64,000 bases of DNA, taken from contig DAORAL010000020.1 of assembly GCA_035344155.1 (NCBI GenBank), positions 1 through 64,000 of the forward strand, read 5' to 3'. The number at the start of each line of letters is the position of its first letter. Positions within the stretch are counted from its first letter, which is position 1. This document shows, in pieces, positions 26,587 through 36,168 of the stretch. Both the position numbers and the translations under genes were made by a program. The stretch comes from UBA1845 sp002338715 (GTDB lineage Bacteria > Planctomycetota > Phycisphaerae > UBA1845). The notes below the pieces were generated by a model. The model was not told the origin of the DNA and made no database searches. It saw only the letters and a list, made by a program, of their open reading frames with translations.

Positions 26587-29500
26587 TTACTCGGAATTGG
26601 TCGTTTCGACGACTGCGCCAACCACATCAGCCAACTTCGGTACTTGGCCATTCTCCGCGGCGTTGAGCTTGGCCTCAAGGGTGGCGGCTGACCTGAGATC
26701 TGCACTGCCAGCAGGGGGGAGCCTAAGCCGCTTGCGGGCGAGTTCAAGTCCGTCTTTCCAGGACTGGACTGCCTCCTCTTTTTCGCCGAGTCGCCACAGG
26801 GTATCGCCCAGGTGGTCGCAGATCACCGGGTCGTCACCATTCATCCCGCGACGCCCCCAGACCAGCCAATGCTTGGCATCAGCAAACTGCCCTTTTTTGT
26901 AAAGGACCCAACCCAGGCTGTCCAGATACGCGCTGTTTCGCGGCGACTCCCCGACGGCAACGCGGATCATCTTCTCAGCCCGATCCAGGTCGACGCCCGA
27001 GTCGGCCAGCGTATAACCAAGATCATTGTGCAATCCGACATCGGTTGGCGCCAACTTGAAGTACGTTTCAAGCGCCTGTCGGGCACCGTCGAGATCGCCG
27101 GCTTCTTGGTGGGCAACCGAAAGGAGACTCAAACAGAACGTCTCAGCTTCTCGGAACCCTCCGTCGCGTGCCTGCTCGATCCATTCATTAAGCCGCTGAA
27201 CGGCTTCGTCTGCCCGGCCGCCGTTCACGAGCACCATGGTCATCGCCCGTCGCAAATCGGCGTGTACAATTGGATCCTTTTCGGCTTCCTTGGCGGTCTC
27301 AGCCATCATGCCTTCGATGACGTCGATGGCATCGTCGATTTGCCCGTTGGCTTGGTAGGTCAAGATCAATTCGTTGAGGAATAAATCCTTGTACATGAAA
27401 TCAACCGCGCAATTCTTGGCCAGCGTGATCGATTCTTCATATTGATGCGTGACCCTGAGGAATCCGGATAAACAGTTGTAGAGTTGGTCGCTTTGTGGAT
27501 CGGCAGCAATGGCTTCGAGTAGTAATTCGAGCACTTCGCTGCGCTGTTCGGGAAGCAGGCCAGCCCAGATGTCGTCCAGGTCGCCGCGCGCGTAACCGCC
27601 CGGAATATCCTTGCCCCATCGGCGAATCAATTCCATCGCCCGTTCATGTTCGCCGAGATCCTGCAGTGAATTGATCACGTAGTAGAGAATACCCGGATTG
27701 TCGCTCTCCTTGTGCCACCACATCTCCATCTCTTTCATCGCTTCCGTATTTCGATTGAGCGCGCGATATGCGGAGATGATTTCCAGGCGGGCCTGATTGA
27801 GGAAACCCGGATTGACGTCCGGCTCGGCCATCAATTGCCGGGCATATCCGATTGCCTCCTCAAAATGCTGAACCGTAAGAAGCAAATCAAGCAGATTGCG
27901 CTTCCACGCTCGGCGGCGCGGATGGCGCCTCAGAAGTTCCTTTTGTAGTGCAAGGGCTTCTACGAATTCGAGATTCCTTTGGCGACACTCCATGAGCATG
28001 CTCGACGCTTCATCATGATTGGGGGCCAGCGCCAACGCGGCTTCGATCGACTTGATCGCCTCTTCCCAATTCGACTGCTGCATGTATGTCATGGCGATGA
28101 GTTGCAGCGTATCGACGTCGGCTTTGGATGCAGCGATCGCATCTTCGAGCGTCTTGCGGAATCGACTGTAATCGGGCGACGTGGCATCGAACTCCAGTGC
28201 CGCGATACACTGCGCCACCACCGTCGGCGATGCACGGTGAATCCGCATCTTTTGAATCTGTTCAGCCGCCGCGCGTCGATCACCGGATTCGAGATAGCTC
28301 AGACACAGTTGGCTCCGTGCTTTCTCGTTGAATGCGTCGATTCGAAGTACTTTTTCCAATTGTCGCCGCGCTGCGGTGGGATTGCGCTGCGTTGAATACA
28401 ATTCAGCCAGCGCCAGCATCGCTTCGATGTTGCCACGGTGAAGTCGGACGGCTGACTCGTAGTGCTCGATCGCACGCTGCGGATCATCCAGCCCTTGATA
28501 GGCTTTCGCGGCAATCACTTCCAATCGGGTATCGGGGTCCAATCGAAATTGGTCGGGTGTTGCAATCTTGATCGCCTCGTCCCATTCCCAGCGATCAAGC
28601 TGAATCTGCGCAAGCGCCACGCGCGCGGCGACGAATGCAGGTCGATCTTCAAGCGAATGCTTCAACCAGACGCCCCCGGCATCTTCCCGATCAAACGCGA
28701 GCGCAATACGTCCCAACACAAACGCCGTGGCGAAGTCGCTCTTTTTCACCGTATCCTCGGAGTCGGCCCCCGCCAGCGCCGCCAGTCCGGACGCCTTGTT
28801 GGCAATCGCGTGCTTTTCAATCCATCCGACGACATCGGTTGCAACTTCCGGATGCTGACGGATCGCGCTGGCCATCGCATCGACAGCCGCATCCCAGGCC
28901 TGCGCCGCGAGGAACACGTCGACCGCGGCTTGCGTCGTTTCCAGCGAAGCAGGCGACTTGGCCAACTGCTCGGTCATCAGGCGAACGCCCTCTTCGCGAC
29001 GATCCGATTCAATCAGCGCACCGGCATAAGCGGCGACGACCTTGGGGCTGGTGTCACCGCTCTTGATCGCCGATTCAAACTCTTCAACGATCGCGTCGGG
29101 TCGATTCTGATGCTTGTAAATCGCCATCAACACGTCGATGGCGGCTGGCTCCGTCGCCAACGCCTGGCGCGCCTCTCTGATCGCGCCGTCTGTGTCGCCT
29201 GCGCGGGCGAGCAGCTTGGCGTACTCAATCGTTTGGCTGGAATCGAGGTCAAGATCATTGCGAACAGGTTTGAGGTATTCGACAGCCTGAGCGTATTCAC
29301 CCAGCTTCGCGTAAGCCCATCCGAGTTGCTCGAAGTCGCTTTTCTGCTGATGCATGAGCTGCTCGTACAGGTTTTTGTGCACTTCGAGTTTCGGACTGTA
29401 GACGCCTGATCGGCGCATCTTGTCTTCGTACATATCGACAGCCGCTTGGATGTACCCGTCAGCCAGCAGCGTCGCGGCTAGCTCTGACTCAGCCGCATAG

Positions 29501-30054
29501 TGGAACATGTCAGTTTCGTCATTGCGGGAGCTTGCGAGGGCTTTGCGGTATTCAAGGATAGCCGTTTCGTTTTCGAATCGACTCGCGGCCAACCTGCCAA
29601 GGATGTAGTGACACACAATGTCATCTTCACCCATTTTGAGCGATTCTTCGGCATAACTGCGCGCCCGTTTGTAATCGCCCGATTGCCACGCGGTCAGCGC
29701 CAGCGCCCGGATGATTCTGCGATCGCCCTTGGCGATGCGCTGCGCTTTTTCCAATTCGATCAGCGCCTCGGTGTAGCGGTTCTTGCTGCGCAGTTCCGTC
29801 GCCCGGTCCATCGCGCGAGCGGCGCGCTCCGGCAGCGGATCTTGTGCAACTTCCGCAGGTGCGATTTCGACGGGAGGCGTGAGTGCATCGAAAGACACAA
29901 GGGCCTTTTGAGGATCGAGCGCGGGAGGCGGATCGCCAAAGATATCGCCGGAAGGACTTGGCTCGTCGGCGCGAGAGGCGGTTACGAATTGAAAACAACC
30001 GACCATCGCCAAGATCGCGATCTGAAGCCTGCGACTTCGACCATCACTGAACAT
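26587..30054 (-). CDS. Large secreted or envelope TPR protein
   Basis: 1155 aa from ATG 30054, which has GGAAGGAG seven bases upstream; the frame is open to 30126 but without a ribosome site. Residues 1-29 are a signal peptide (LQIAILAMVGCFQFVTASRA). Almost all the rest is helical repeats of TPR type, with clear units near RAMDRATELRSKNRYTEALIELEKA, AKLGEYAQAVEYLKPV, IAMTYMQQSNWEEAIKSIEAALALAP and ALETYFKLAPTDVGLHNDLGYTLAD. The last units (LDSLGWVLYKKGQFADAKHWL...) resemble the PEP-CTERM-type PrsT/YrrB-like TPR ends. Likely a scaffold in the periplasm or at the envelope. No enzyme domain is seen. Confidence 0.85.
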   Translation of the reverse strand: MFSDGRSRRLQIAILAMVGCFQFVTASRADEPSPSGDIFGDPPPALDPQKALVSFDALTPPVEIAPAEVAQDPLPERAARAMDRATELRSKNRYTEALIELEKAQRIAKGDRRIIRALALTAWQSGDYKRARSYAEESLKMGEDDIVCHYILGRLAASRFENETAILEYRKALASSRNDETDMFHYAAESELAATLLADGYIQAAVDMYEDKMRRSGVYSPKLEVHKNLYEQLMHQQKSDFEQLGWAYAKLGEYAQAVEYLKPVRNDLDLDSSQTIEYAKLLARAGDTDGAIREARQALATEPAAIDVLMAIYKHQNRPDAIVEEFESAIKSGDTSPKVVAAYAGALIESDRREEGVRLMTEQLAKSPASLETTQAAVDVFLAAQAWDAAVDAMASAIRQHPEVATDVVGWIEKHAIANKASGLAALAGADSEDTVKKSDFATAFVLGRIALAFDREDAGGVWLKHSLEDRPAFVAARVALAQIQLDRWEWDEAIKIATPDQFRLDPDTRLEVIAAKAYQGLDDPQRAIEHYESAVRLHRGNIEAMLALAELYSTQRNPTAARRQLEKVLRIDAFNEKARSQLCLSYLESGDRRAAAEQIQKMRIHRASPTVVAQCIAALEFDATSPDYSRFRKTLEDAIAASKADVDTLQLIAMTYMQQSNWEEAIKSIEAALALAPNHDEASSMLMECRQRNLEFVEALALQKELLRRHPRRRAWKRNLLDLLLTVQHFEEAIGYARQLMAEPDVNPGFLNQARLEIISAYRALNRNTEAMKEMEMWWHKESDNPGILYYVINSLQDLGEHERAMELIRRWGKDIPGGYARGDLDDIWAGLLPEQRSEVLELLLEAIAADPQSDQLYNCLSGFLRVTHQYEESITLAKNCAVDFMYKDLFLNELILTYQANGQIDDAIDVIEGMMAETAKEAEKDPIVHADLRRAMTMVLVNGGRADEAVQRLNEWIEQARDGGFREAETFCLSLLSVAHQEAGDLDGARQALETYFKLAPTDVGLHNDLGYTLADSGVDLDRAEKMIRVAVGESPRNSAYLDSLGWVLYKKGQFADAKHWLVWGRRGMNGDDPVICDHLGDTLWRLGEKEEAVQSWKDGLELARKRLRLPPAGSADLRSAATLEAKLNAAENGQVPKLADVVGAVVETTNSE

Positions 30055-30289
30055 ACCGTCACTCCTTCCAACGTCAGATGCAGCACGGTTCGCCCACCCG
30101 ACGGGCCAACCCATCGTGGCCAACACAACTCAGACGACCGAATGTGCCCCCATCAAACCACATACCGGACAAGGCATGCGACCAACAGGTAGTGCATTTA
30201 CCGCACCGTGAACCCATCAGGATTTAAGGTCGCCGGCCCGTAGAGACCAGCCCGGGAGAATTTGCTGAATCGACTGGGTTGGAGGCTAC

Positions 30290-31069
30290 TTATTTGGAGG
30301 GCGACTTTTTGTTCTTCGTCTTGGTTTTGGCGCTGGTTTTCTTCTTGGTCGTACTCTTTTTCTTCGTCGTTTTGGTGGCGCCTGCTTTGCTGGAATTGGT
30401 CTTTTTCTTGGACGTTTTGGCAGATTTCGCCGGTTTGGCCGACTTGGCTTTGCCGTTGAACGAAAACGCCTTCGACGCGACGATCGCGTCCAGGTCCATG
30501 CAGAATTCCTTGGCCTCAGCAGAACTTACGTGACGCTCGAGAAACGATTGCACCTCGGCGCCGGTGGCGTTCTCATCGACGAGATCGTTTTCCTTGAGGA
30601 ATTCCAGCGCCACATCGTTGACCGGTATGGCATGACCACCCAGGCTCCACAACATCACCGACGCCATCGCGTAAGGCGTCATCCCATCCAACTCTGACAG
30701 ATACGTCTTCACCTCACGCACACCCTTGGCCGCAAGATGGTCGAGCGAAATCGTGTACTCCAACTGGTACACCGAGTTGAGCACCGTCAGCAAGGTTTTG
30801 GCCCGCTGTACGCTGCGCGGAATGTGCTTGCTGATGGAAGACGACACCTCTGCCGGCGTTGAAACGCGCAACTCGTTGTAGTCCACCATGTCGTCGAGAA
30901 TCTGCGACAGCGCTTTTTCCGCGCGATCGAGCGACGTCTCCTGACTAAGCACGCCAAGAATCAACTGCTCGACGGGCGGTCTGACTTCGGGCGGTTCACT
31001 GCTGCGCGAGCCGCGAAACTTGTTGTACGCCTGTTTGATCTTCTTCGCATAGAGAGTCCCATTCTTCAT
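30290..31069 (-). CDS. Degenerate HhH-GPD (EndoIII-fold) protein with Lys-rich tail
   Basis: 259 aa. Residues 30-190 follow the endonuclease III fold: PVEQLILGVLSQETS, a HhH-like LSELDGMTPYAMASVMLWSLG (125-144) and IPVNDVALEFL (148-158). Where active enzymes have the catalytic Lys (GVGRKTA), this has TPYA; where they have PVDTHV, this has PVNDVA; the four-Cys Fe-S cluster is absent. Catalysis is therefore doubtful. Residues 206-259 are a Lys/Ser/Thr/Ala-rich tail like that of histone H1, probably binding nucleic acid. The ATG overlaps the stop of rbfA (ATGA), so the protein is coupled to a ribosome-assembly gene. Confidence 0.65.
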   Translation of the reverse strand: MKNGTLYAKKIKQAYNKFRGSRSSEPPEVRPPVEQLILGVLSQETSLDRAEKALSQILDDMVDYNELRVSTPAEVSSSISKHIPRSVQRAKTLLTVLNSVYQLEYTISLDHLAAKGVREVKTYLSELDGMTPYAMASVMLWSLGGHAIPVNDVALEFLKENDLVDENATGAEVQSFLERHVSSAEAKEFCMDLDAIVASKAFSFNGKAKSAKPAKSAKTSKKKTNSSKAGATKTTKKKSTTKKKTSAKTKTKNKKSPSK

Positions 31070-31569
31070 GGTTGGACTCCGTTACTAGGGTTTGCTTCAA
31101 TCGACTTTGCGTCGTCATCAACATCTGCGACCGCTTCCGGCAGATCGCCATCCAGCTGATCGTCAGCCAGTTGATCGTCATCTTGTTGATCGTCATCTTG
31201 GGAATCATCGGGTGGTGGTCCCATCTCAGCCGCGTTGTGGTTGATGATTTCCATGATCTCTGCCGCTTTCTTGATCGAATGATCGCTGATAAACGTCAGA
31301 TGCGGACAGATCCGGGCGGTCACGCCTTTGGCCACCGCGCGCTGGATGAGCCCCTGGGCGCTTTTGAGCCCCCGCATGGTGCTGCGTTGATCTTCTTCGG
31401 TGCCCATCACGCTGACGAAAATCTTCGCCATCTGCATGTCCTGCGTGACTTCGACGCGGGTGATGCTGACGAACTTACCGATGCGCGGATCGTGAACCTT
31501 GTTCGCGATCATGTCGCTGGCGATGGTTCGGACGAGGCTGGCCATCTTGTCTGTACGAAATGATTTCAT
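31066..31569 (-). CDS. rbfA: Ribosome-binding factor A with acidic C-terminal extension
   Basis: 167 aa. Residues 1-115 are a normal RbfA KH-type domain: RTDKMASLVRTIASDMIANKVHDPRIGKFVSITRVEVTQDM, AKIFVSVMG and LTFISDHSIKKAAEI. It would bind the 30S subunit and help 16S 5'-end maturation. The last ~50 residues (DDSQDDDQQDDDQLADD and following) are strongly acidic, which is not part of the family core. It lies in the standard nusA-infB-ylxP-rbfA order and its stop overlaps the start of the next gene. Confidence 0.93.
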   Translation of the reverse strand: MKSFRTDKMASLVRTIASDMIANKVHDPRIGKFVSITRVEVTQDMQMAKIFVSVMGTEEDQRSTMRGLKSAQGLIQRAVAKGVTARICPHLTFISDHSIKKAAEIMEIINHNAAEMGPPPDDSQDDDQQDDDQLADDQLDGDLPEAVADVDDDAKSIEANPSNGVQP

Positions 31570-31647
31570 GGATGCAGGGTCAACTATTCTTCACGGTCGA
31601 TCACGCGACTCGGCTGGGATGTGCTGCCCGAAATCGGATCAGACCCG

Positions 31648-31929
31648 CTAAAGAATTTCCTTTTCAAACGACAGTAATGACGCAACCGAATCCCGCTCGA
31701 CCATCCCGACAATTTGGTCGAAACACCCATGAACCAGCTTGGCATCGTTTGACACCATCGCCACAGCCAAACCGGCCCGCTGGCGAAGTTCCTGATGTTC
31801 CACTTCCGAGACCGACACGTTAAACCGGTTGCGAATGCGCTCCTTCAGACTCTTTACGACGCGCCGCTTATCCTTCAGCGACTGCGCTTCATAGATGACC
31901 AACTCCAACGTTAAAACACCCAGCACCAT
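31648..31929 (-). CDS. DUF503 (YlxP-like) protein
   Basis: 93 aa, full length for the family. The N-terminus VLGVLTLELVIYEAQSLKDKRRVVKSLKERIRNRFNVSVSEVEHQELRQRAGLAVAMVSND is the DUF503 signature. These small proteins are found between infB and rbfA in many bacteria, as here, and are suspected to act in ribosome biogenesis; the biochemical role is not settled. A 78-bp gap separates it from rbfA. Confidence 0.92.
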   Translation of the reverse strand: MVLGVLTLELVIYEAQSLKDKRRVVKSLKERIRNRFNVSVSEVEHQELRQRAGLAVAMVSNDAKLVHGCFDQIVGMVERDSVASLLSFEKEIL

Positions 31930-31991
31930 GTTCAGTTGGATTCAAACAGCAGAACTGCGCACCGAGTCGGCCGCAGGGATCGACTTTGACA

Positions 31992-33107
31992 TCATGGATT
32001 GATCCTTCGCGAAATCACGGCGCCCGTCGCGGGATCAATGCTGAACAGCCGATACGTTCCGTCGGCGTTCTTGTAGCTGAATACGCCCACCCGTTTCAAA
32101 GCGGTTTCGACATAAGTCATGTCCGTGCGACTGACCTGATAGAATCCAAGTTCGCTCTGAACCTCGGCATCCTTATATCCAAACGTCTCCTGGCGCGGCA
32201 ATGCGTCAACGATTTCCTTGGGGCCCAGCGACCTTGGCAAGAACAATGCCGTCGTCGATTCCCAGGTCTGACTGTCGACTTCGCACTCAAAGACCCGTAC
32301 CAGGTGCAACGCCCCGCGCAACTTTTCAACGCGCGTCGCGACACTGCCGTCTGGCACAAAATACTCCATTACGTCCCGATCCCTGCCTGGGTCGTTGTCT
32401 TCAATCTTGCGGCGCAGGTCTTCGTAGCCTTCAAGATTCATCAACTTTGAATCGTTGATCCGAATCGCCACCGCGATCGTGTGCTGCCCCGGATTCAACC
32501 GAAGCGACCGATTCGTGCGCATGTTCTTGTTCGCCATCGGATCATCGAGAATCGAACCGGTCACCGATGTTTTCGGCAGGTGATAGATCCCGGCTCCCGA
32601 CGGCACACTGCTGACATAAACGCCTTCCTGCTGCGAATTAAGCGACTCGGTCAACAACCCCTTCCGTGATTGCGGCGCGGGTTGGTGGTTATTATCCGAC
32701 TCAGTATGTTCCGCCTGCTCGATTGGCGTCTCGCCGGAGTCGCCCCCCGTCAGGGTTTCATACAATCCAGGAACGTACTTCACGCCGACGAATATGAGGA
32801 TGATGATGACCGCGACGTAGGTCATCTTCATCGCAATGTCGAACGGATCGAACGCTTGGGCAGGTTTGCCGGCTGCGATGCGCTTTTCCTGACGCGCCTT
32901 GGCTTTGTGAAACTTCTGACCCACGCGGGTCGCCTGCGCATCGTACGATCCCGTTTGCTCGACCTGGTCAAACAGAACGTCGAGATCGTCCTGCGCCTGT
33001 CGCGTGACCAACGCTTCCTTGCCACAATACGAGCACCGGACAATTCTCCCGGAATCTTCATCCCGAGCCCGAATGGTGTGGCCACATTCGCCCTTGAATT
33101 CGATCAT
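31992..33107 (-). CDS. Membrane protein with N-terminal zinc ribbon, unknown function
   Basis: 371 aa. The N-terminus holds a C-x-H and CxxC pair (ECGHTIRARDEDSGRIVRCSYCGKE), a short zinc-ribbon as in planctomycete proteins that begin IEFKCPCG. Then comes a charged linker, one membrane helix (about 93-113, MTYVAVIIILIFVGVKYVPGLY) and a ~260-residue outer domain with repeated beta segments (GVYVSSVPSGAGIYHL, LNPGQHTIAVAIRI). It is placed between infB and the DUF503 gene on the same strand, an insertion not seen in the usual operon. Function unknown; a stress- or envelope-linked role is only a guess. Confidence 0.7.
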   Translation of the reverse strand: MIEFKGECGHTIRARDEDSGRIVRCSYCGKEALVTRQAQDDLDVLFDQVEQTGSYDAQATRVGQKFHKAKARQEKRIAAGKPAQAFDPFDIAMKMTYVAVIIILIFVGVKYVPGLYETLTGGDSGETPIEQAEHTESDNNHQPAPQSRKGLLTESLNSQQEGVYVSSVPSGAGIYHLPKTSVTGSILDDPMANKNMRTNRSLRLNPGQHTIAVAIRINDSKLMNLEGYEDLRRKIEDNDPGRDRDVMEYFVPDGSVATRVEKLRGALHLVRVFECEVDSQTWESTTALFLPRSLGPKEIVDALPRQETFGYKDAEVQSELGFYQVSRTDMTYVETALKRVGVFSYKNADGTYRLFSIDPATGAVISRRINP

Positions 33108-33146
33108 GCGATCATCATAGCCCGAATAAAACTCTGTACACTAGTT

Positions 33147-33178
33147 CTCCGGCATACCAAACCACTCCGGCATACCAA
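33147..33178 (+). repeat. Short direct repeat (15 bp, two copies)
   Basis: CTCCGGCATACCAAA occurs at 33147-33161 and again at 33164-33178 in the 178-bp gap between infB and the zinc-ribbon gene. It may reflect slippage or a paired binding site. Confidence 0.45.
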
Positions 33179-33285
33179 ATGACAAACCGCTTACTGACGC
33201 GATATGGCACATCTCAGGTCTTTATACCACCGATCCACCGGATATGTTCCAGCTTCCTGGTATTTATTCGAAGCACGACAATTTG

Positions 33286-36096
33286 CTACGAATCAGAACC
33301 CGCAGCACTCGCGGCGGCATCCTCCAACGTACGGGCGATTTTCACAATCTCATACGTTTCAATGGTGTCGCCGGCTTTGATGTCATCAAATCCCTGTAGA
33401 CGGATACCGCACTCCATGCCGTTGCGGACTTCCTTCGCGTCGTCCTTGAAGCGGCGGAGCGATTCAAACCTGCAGTTGTCGCGAACCAGCACGCCGTCGC
33501 GAATGACGCGGGCGAAGTGCTTGTTGTTGATCACACCCTCGCGGACGTAGCTACCAGCCACCAGACCCAGCTTGGAGATACGGAACAGCTCGCGAACCTC
33601 CGCCGACCCGCGCGACTCGATTTTCTCATCGGGCGTGAGCAGACCTTCGAGGGCTTTCTTGATGTCATCTGTGACGTCGTAGATGACTTTGTAGTTCCGG
33701 ACGTCGACGTTTTTCTGCTCGGCCAACTTGCGGGTACTCGACGGCACGGTCACGCGATAGGCGATGATGATCGCGTTCGATGCGTCGGCCAGGTGAATAT
33801 CGCTGTCGGTGATCGCACCGATTCCGCCATGAAGCACGTTGAGGCGCACTTCGTTATCCGGGAATTGCTGTAGCGTCTGCACGAGCACATCGACCGAACC
33901 ATCCACGTCGGCTTTGACGATGACGGGCAGTTCCCGAACGTCGGCACCGCTACGCATCTTGACCAGGTCTTCAAGGCTTCGGGCTTTCTTGACCGACGAT
34001 CGCGCATCGGTGACGCGCTGGCTTTTGACTTCATCCGCCACGGTCTTGGCCCGTTGCATGTTCTCGACGACGTAGAATTCGTCACCGGCAGAGGGCACTT
34101 CGCTCATACCCCAAAGCTCGACCGGCATTGACGGACCGGCAGACTTGATCGACTTACCGCGATCGTCGCGAATCGAACGGATCTTGCCGTAGGCATTACC
34201 GCATACGACAACCTGTCCGACTTTCACCGTTCCATCACGCACGATCACCTGCATGACCGGACCCGCTCCCTGGCGATTCTCGGCTTCGATGACGATGCCC
34301 ATCGCCGGGATGGTCTTGTCGGCTTTGTATTCGTGAAGATCGGCGAGGGTCGAAAGGTGCTCGACCAACTCATCGACGCCTTGACCGGTTGTCGCCGAAG
34401 TATGCACGACGTCGATCTCGCCACCCCAGTCGCCCGCGGGCGTGAGGCCATGCTCGGTAAGCTGCGAATAAATCTTGGTGACGTTCTGCGTGCCAAGATC
34501 GATCTTGTTGAGCGCAACGACGATCGGCACCTGGGCGGCTTTTGCATGGTTAATCGCTTCAACCGTTTGCGGCATGATGCCGTCGTCGGCTGCCACGACC
34601 AAGACGACGACGTCCGTCACCTGCGCACCGCGTGCCCGCATTGCCGTGAATGCTTCGTGACCCGGCGTATCGAGGAACGTCACCGACGTACCGCCGACAC
34701 TGTAGTGGTACGAACTGATGTGCTGCGTGATACCGCCGTCTTCGCCCGCGGCGACGCGCGCCTTGCGGATGCGGTCGAGCAGACTCGTTTTTCCGTGGTC
34801 AACGTGACCGAGAATCGTAACGATTGGCGGTCGGCGTTCGAGTTTCTTGCGCTCGATCGCGGCGTGTTCTTCTTTGACCTTTTCCATACCGGTCTTCGCC
34901 TTGACGATTGTCAGTTCAACGCCAAGTTCGGTCGCCACCAACTCAGCCACTTCCGTCGGAATGACACTCATCACCGAGAGCATCAATCCGTGTTCCCTTT
35001 GGAAGATCGGGAACAAACGCTGGAACGGAACACCCAAAGCCGCACAGAATTCCTTGGCTGTGATCGGTTCTTCCAGTTGTGCTTCCGTGATCGGCGCCGC
35101 ATCGACTCGGCCACCACCACCGCCCTTGCTCCGGGCCCGACGGGATACCAGACGACGTCCGGTCGCTCCACGCAATCGGGCGCGGCGTTCGGCAAGGTCC
35201 TGGTTGTTCCATTCGTTAAGCCGCTCACCAACTTCGCGCTCATGGAGGCTTTCACGCCGCCCCGAGAGTTTGCGGTTGCTCGACTTCTGCTCCACGACTT
35301 TGCTTCCGCGACGCTTACCGCCTCGATCCGACGGGCCTGCCACATCGCCCGGTACGACGGTGTCGGCTTCGCGCCCTCCCGTTTCCGCCGACTTGGGTCG
35401 ACGCGGTCCACGACGCGGAATCGTGTATTCTTCCGGCGCTTCGTAGCGCACCACGCGCGGACCGGAAAGCTTCGCAGGGGCGGGAACATTCTGCGGACCG
35501 GCTGGCTGAATAACCTCTTCAGGCTCTTCGGGAGCTTCTTCAACCGGCGCTTCGACCTTGGCAGGCGTTTCGACCGGCGCTTCGGCTGCCACATCGATCG
35601 CGCCTTGCGTCGCGTCTGCCGCTTCCGATTCCGGAGCAACCACATCAGCAGTCGGCTCATCAATTTCAGGGGCGGTGGTCGGTTCCGGACCGGCAGTGGA
35701 CTTGACCGGTGCAACGTCAGCCGCCTTCGTCGACTGCGTCTCCTTGACCGTTACGCTCGGCGATTCAGTCTCGACCGTCGTTTCGGGATCGTCGAGTTCG
35801 GCGACGGCCGTCCCGGTTTCCGAATCCTTACCGGCAGTGGTACTGGAGGACTTGGCTTTGGTCTTTTTCTTGACCTTGCTTCGCGCTTTCTTAAGGTCCA
35901 CCTTCGCCGTCTTCTCGACGACGTGAATGTGCGCACCTTCACTGAACCACTCGCGCACGGTGGCCTCCAAACCAGGCCCGAGCGTCGACATATGATTTTT
36001 CAGGTCGATCTCCTCGGCACGGCACTTGGCAAGGATGTCTTTACTTGTGACGTTCAATTCCTTCGCGAGAATGTGAACGCGCATTTTTTCAGCCAA
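33286..36096 (-). CDS. infB: Translation initiation factor IF-2
   Basis: 936 aa from TTG 36096; GGAGAAG (36107-36101) lies four bases before it, while ATG 36084, four codons on, has no such site. The N-terminus MRVHILAKELNVTSKDILAKC is the IF2_N helix bundle. A long Pro/Glu/Thr/Val-rich linker (about 75-290) follows. The G domain starts at G430-HVDHGKT-437 with later DTPGHEAF and NKID motifs, then domains II to IV, including the C-terminal fMet-tRNA-binding region. It would deliver initiator tRNA on the 30S subunit. It lies 72 bp from nusA in the usual operon order. Confidence 0.97.
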   Translation of the reverse strand: MAEKMRVHILAKELNVTSKDILAKCRAEEIDLKNHMSTLGPGLEATVREWFSEGAHIHVVEKTAKVDLKKARSKVKKKTKAKSSSTTAGKDSETGTAVAELDDPETTVETESPSVTVKETQSTKAADVAPVKSTAGPEPTTAPEIDEPTADVVAPESEAADATQGAIDVAAEAPVETPAKVEAPVEEAPEEPEEVIQPAGPQNVPAPAKLSGPRVVRYEAPEEYTIPRRGPRRPKSAETGGREADTVVPGDVAGPSDRGGKRRGSKVVEQKSSNRKLSGRRESLHEREVGERLNEWNNQDLAERRARLRGATGRRLVSRRARSKGGGGGRVDAAPITEAQLEEPITAKEFCAALGVPFQRLFPIFQREHGLMLSVMSVIPTEVAELVATELGVELTIVKAKTGMEKVKEEHAAIERKKLERRPPIVTILGHVDHGKTSLLDRIRKARVAAGEDGGITQHISSYHYSVGGTSVTFLDTPGHEAFTAMRARGAQVTDVVVLVVAADDGIMPQTVEAINHAKAAQVPIVVALNKIDLGTQNVTKIYSQLTEHGLTPAGDWGGEIDVVHTSATTGQGVDELVEHLSTLADLHEYKADKTIPAMGIVIEAENRQGAGPVMQVIVRDGTVKVGQVVVCGNAYGKIRSIRDDRGKSIKSAGPSMPVELWGMSEVPSAGDEFYVVENMQRAKTVADEVKSQRVTDARSSVKKARSLEDLVKMRSGADVRELPVIVKADVDGSVDVLVQTLQQFPDNEVRLNVLHGGIGAITDSDIHLADASNAIIIAYRVTVPSSTRKLAEQKNVDVRNYKVIYDVTDDIKKALEGLLTPDEKIESRGSAEVRELFRISKLGLVAGSYVREGVINNKHFARVIRDGVLVRDNCRFESLRRFKDDAKEVRNGMECGIRLQGFDDIKAGDTIETYEIVKIARTLEDAAASAAGSDS

Positions 36097-36168
36097 AACA
36101 CTTCTCCATCAGACCCATGATCTACCGGTGGACGCCAGAGTTGGCGAACACCGGGTACGACGATTCGT

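Noticed and set aside
28462..29409. Plus-strand 315-codon open frame opposite the TPR gene
   Set aside because: Antisense to a continuous TPR protein with signal peptide and good ribosome site; no coding motif of its own.
34333..36120. Plus-strand 595-codon open frame opposite infB
   Set aside because: It is a GC-driven shadow of infB: composition is Arg/Phe/Asp-rich and no motif is seen, while infB on the minus strand is unambiguous.
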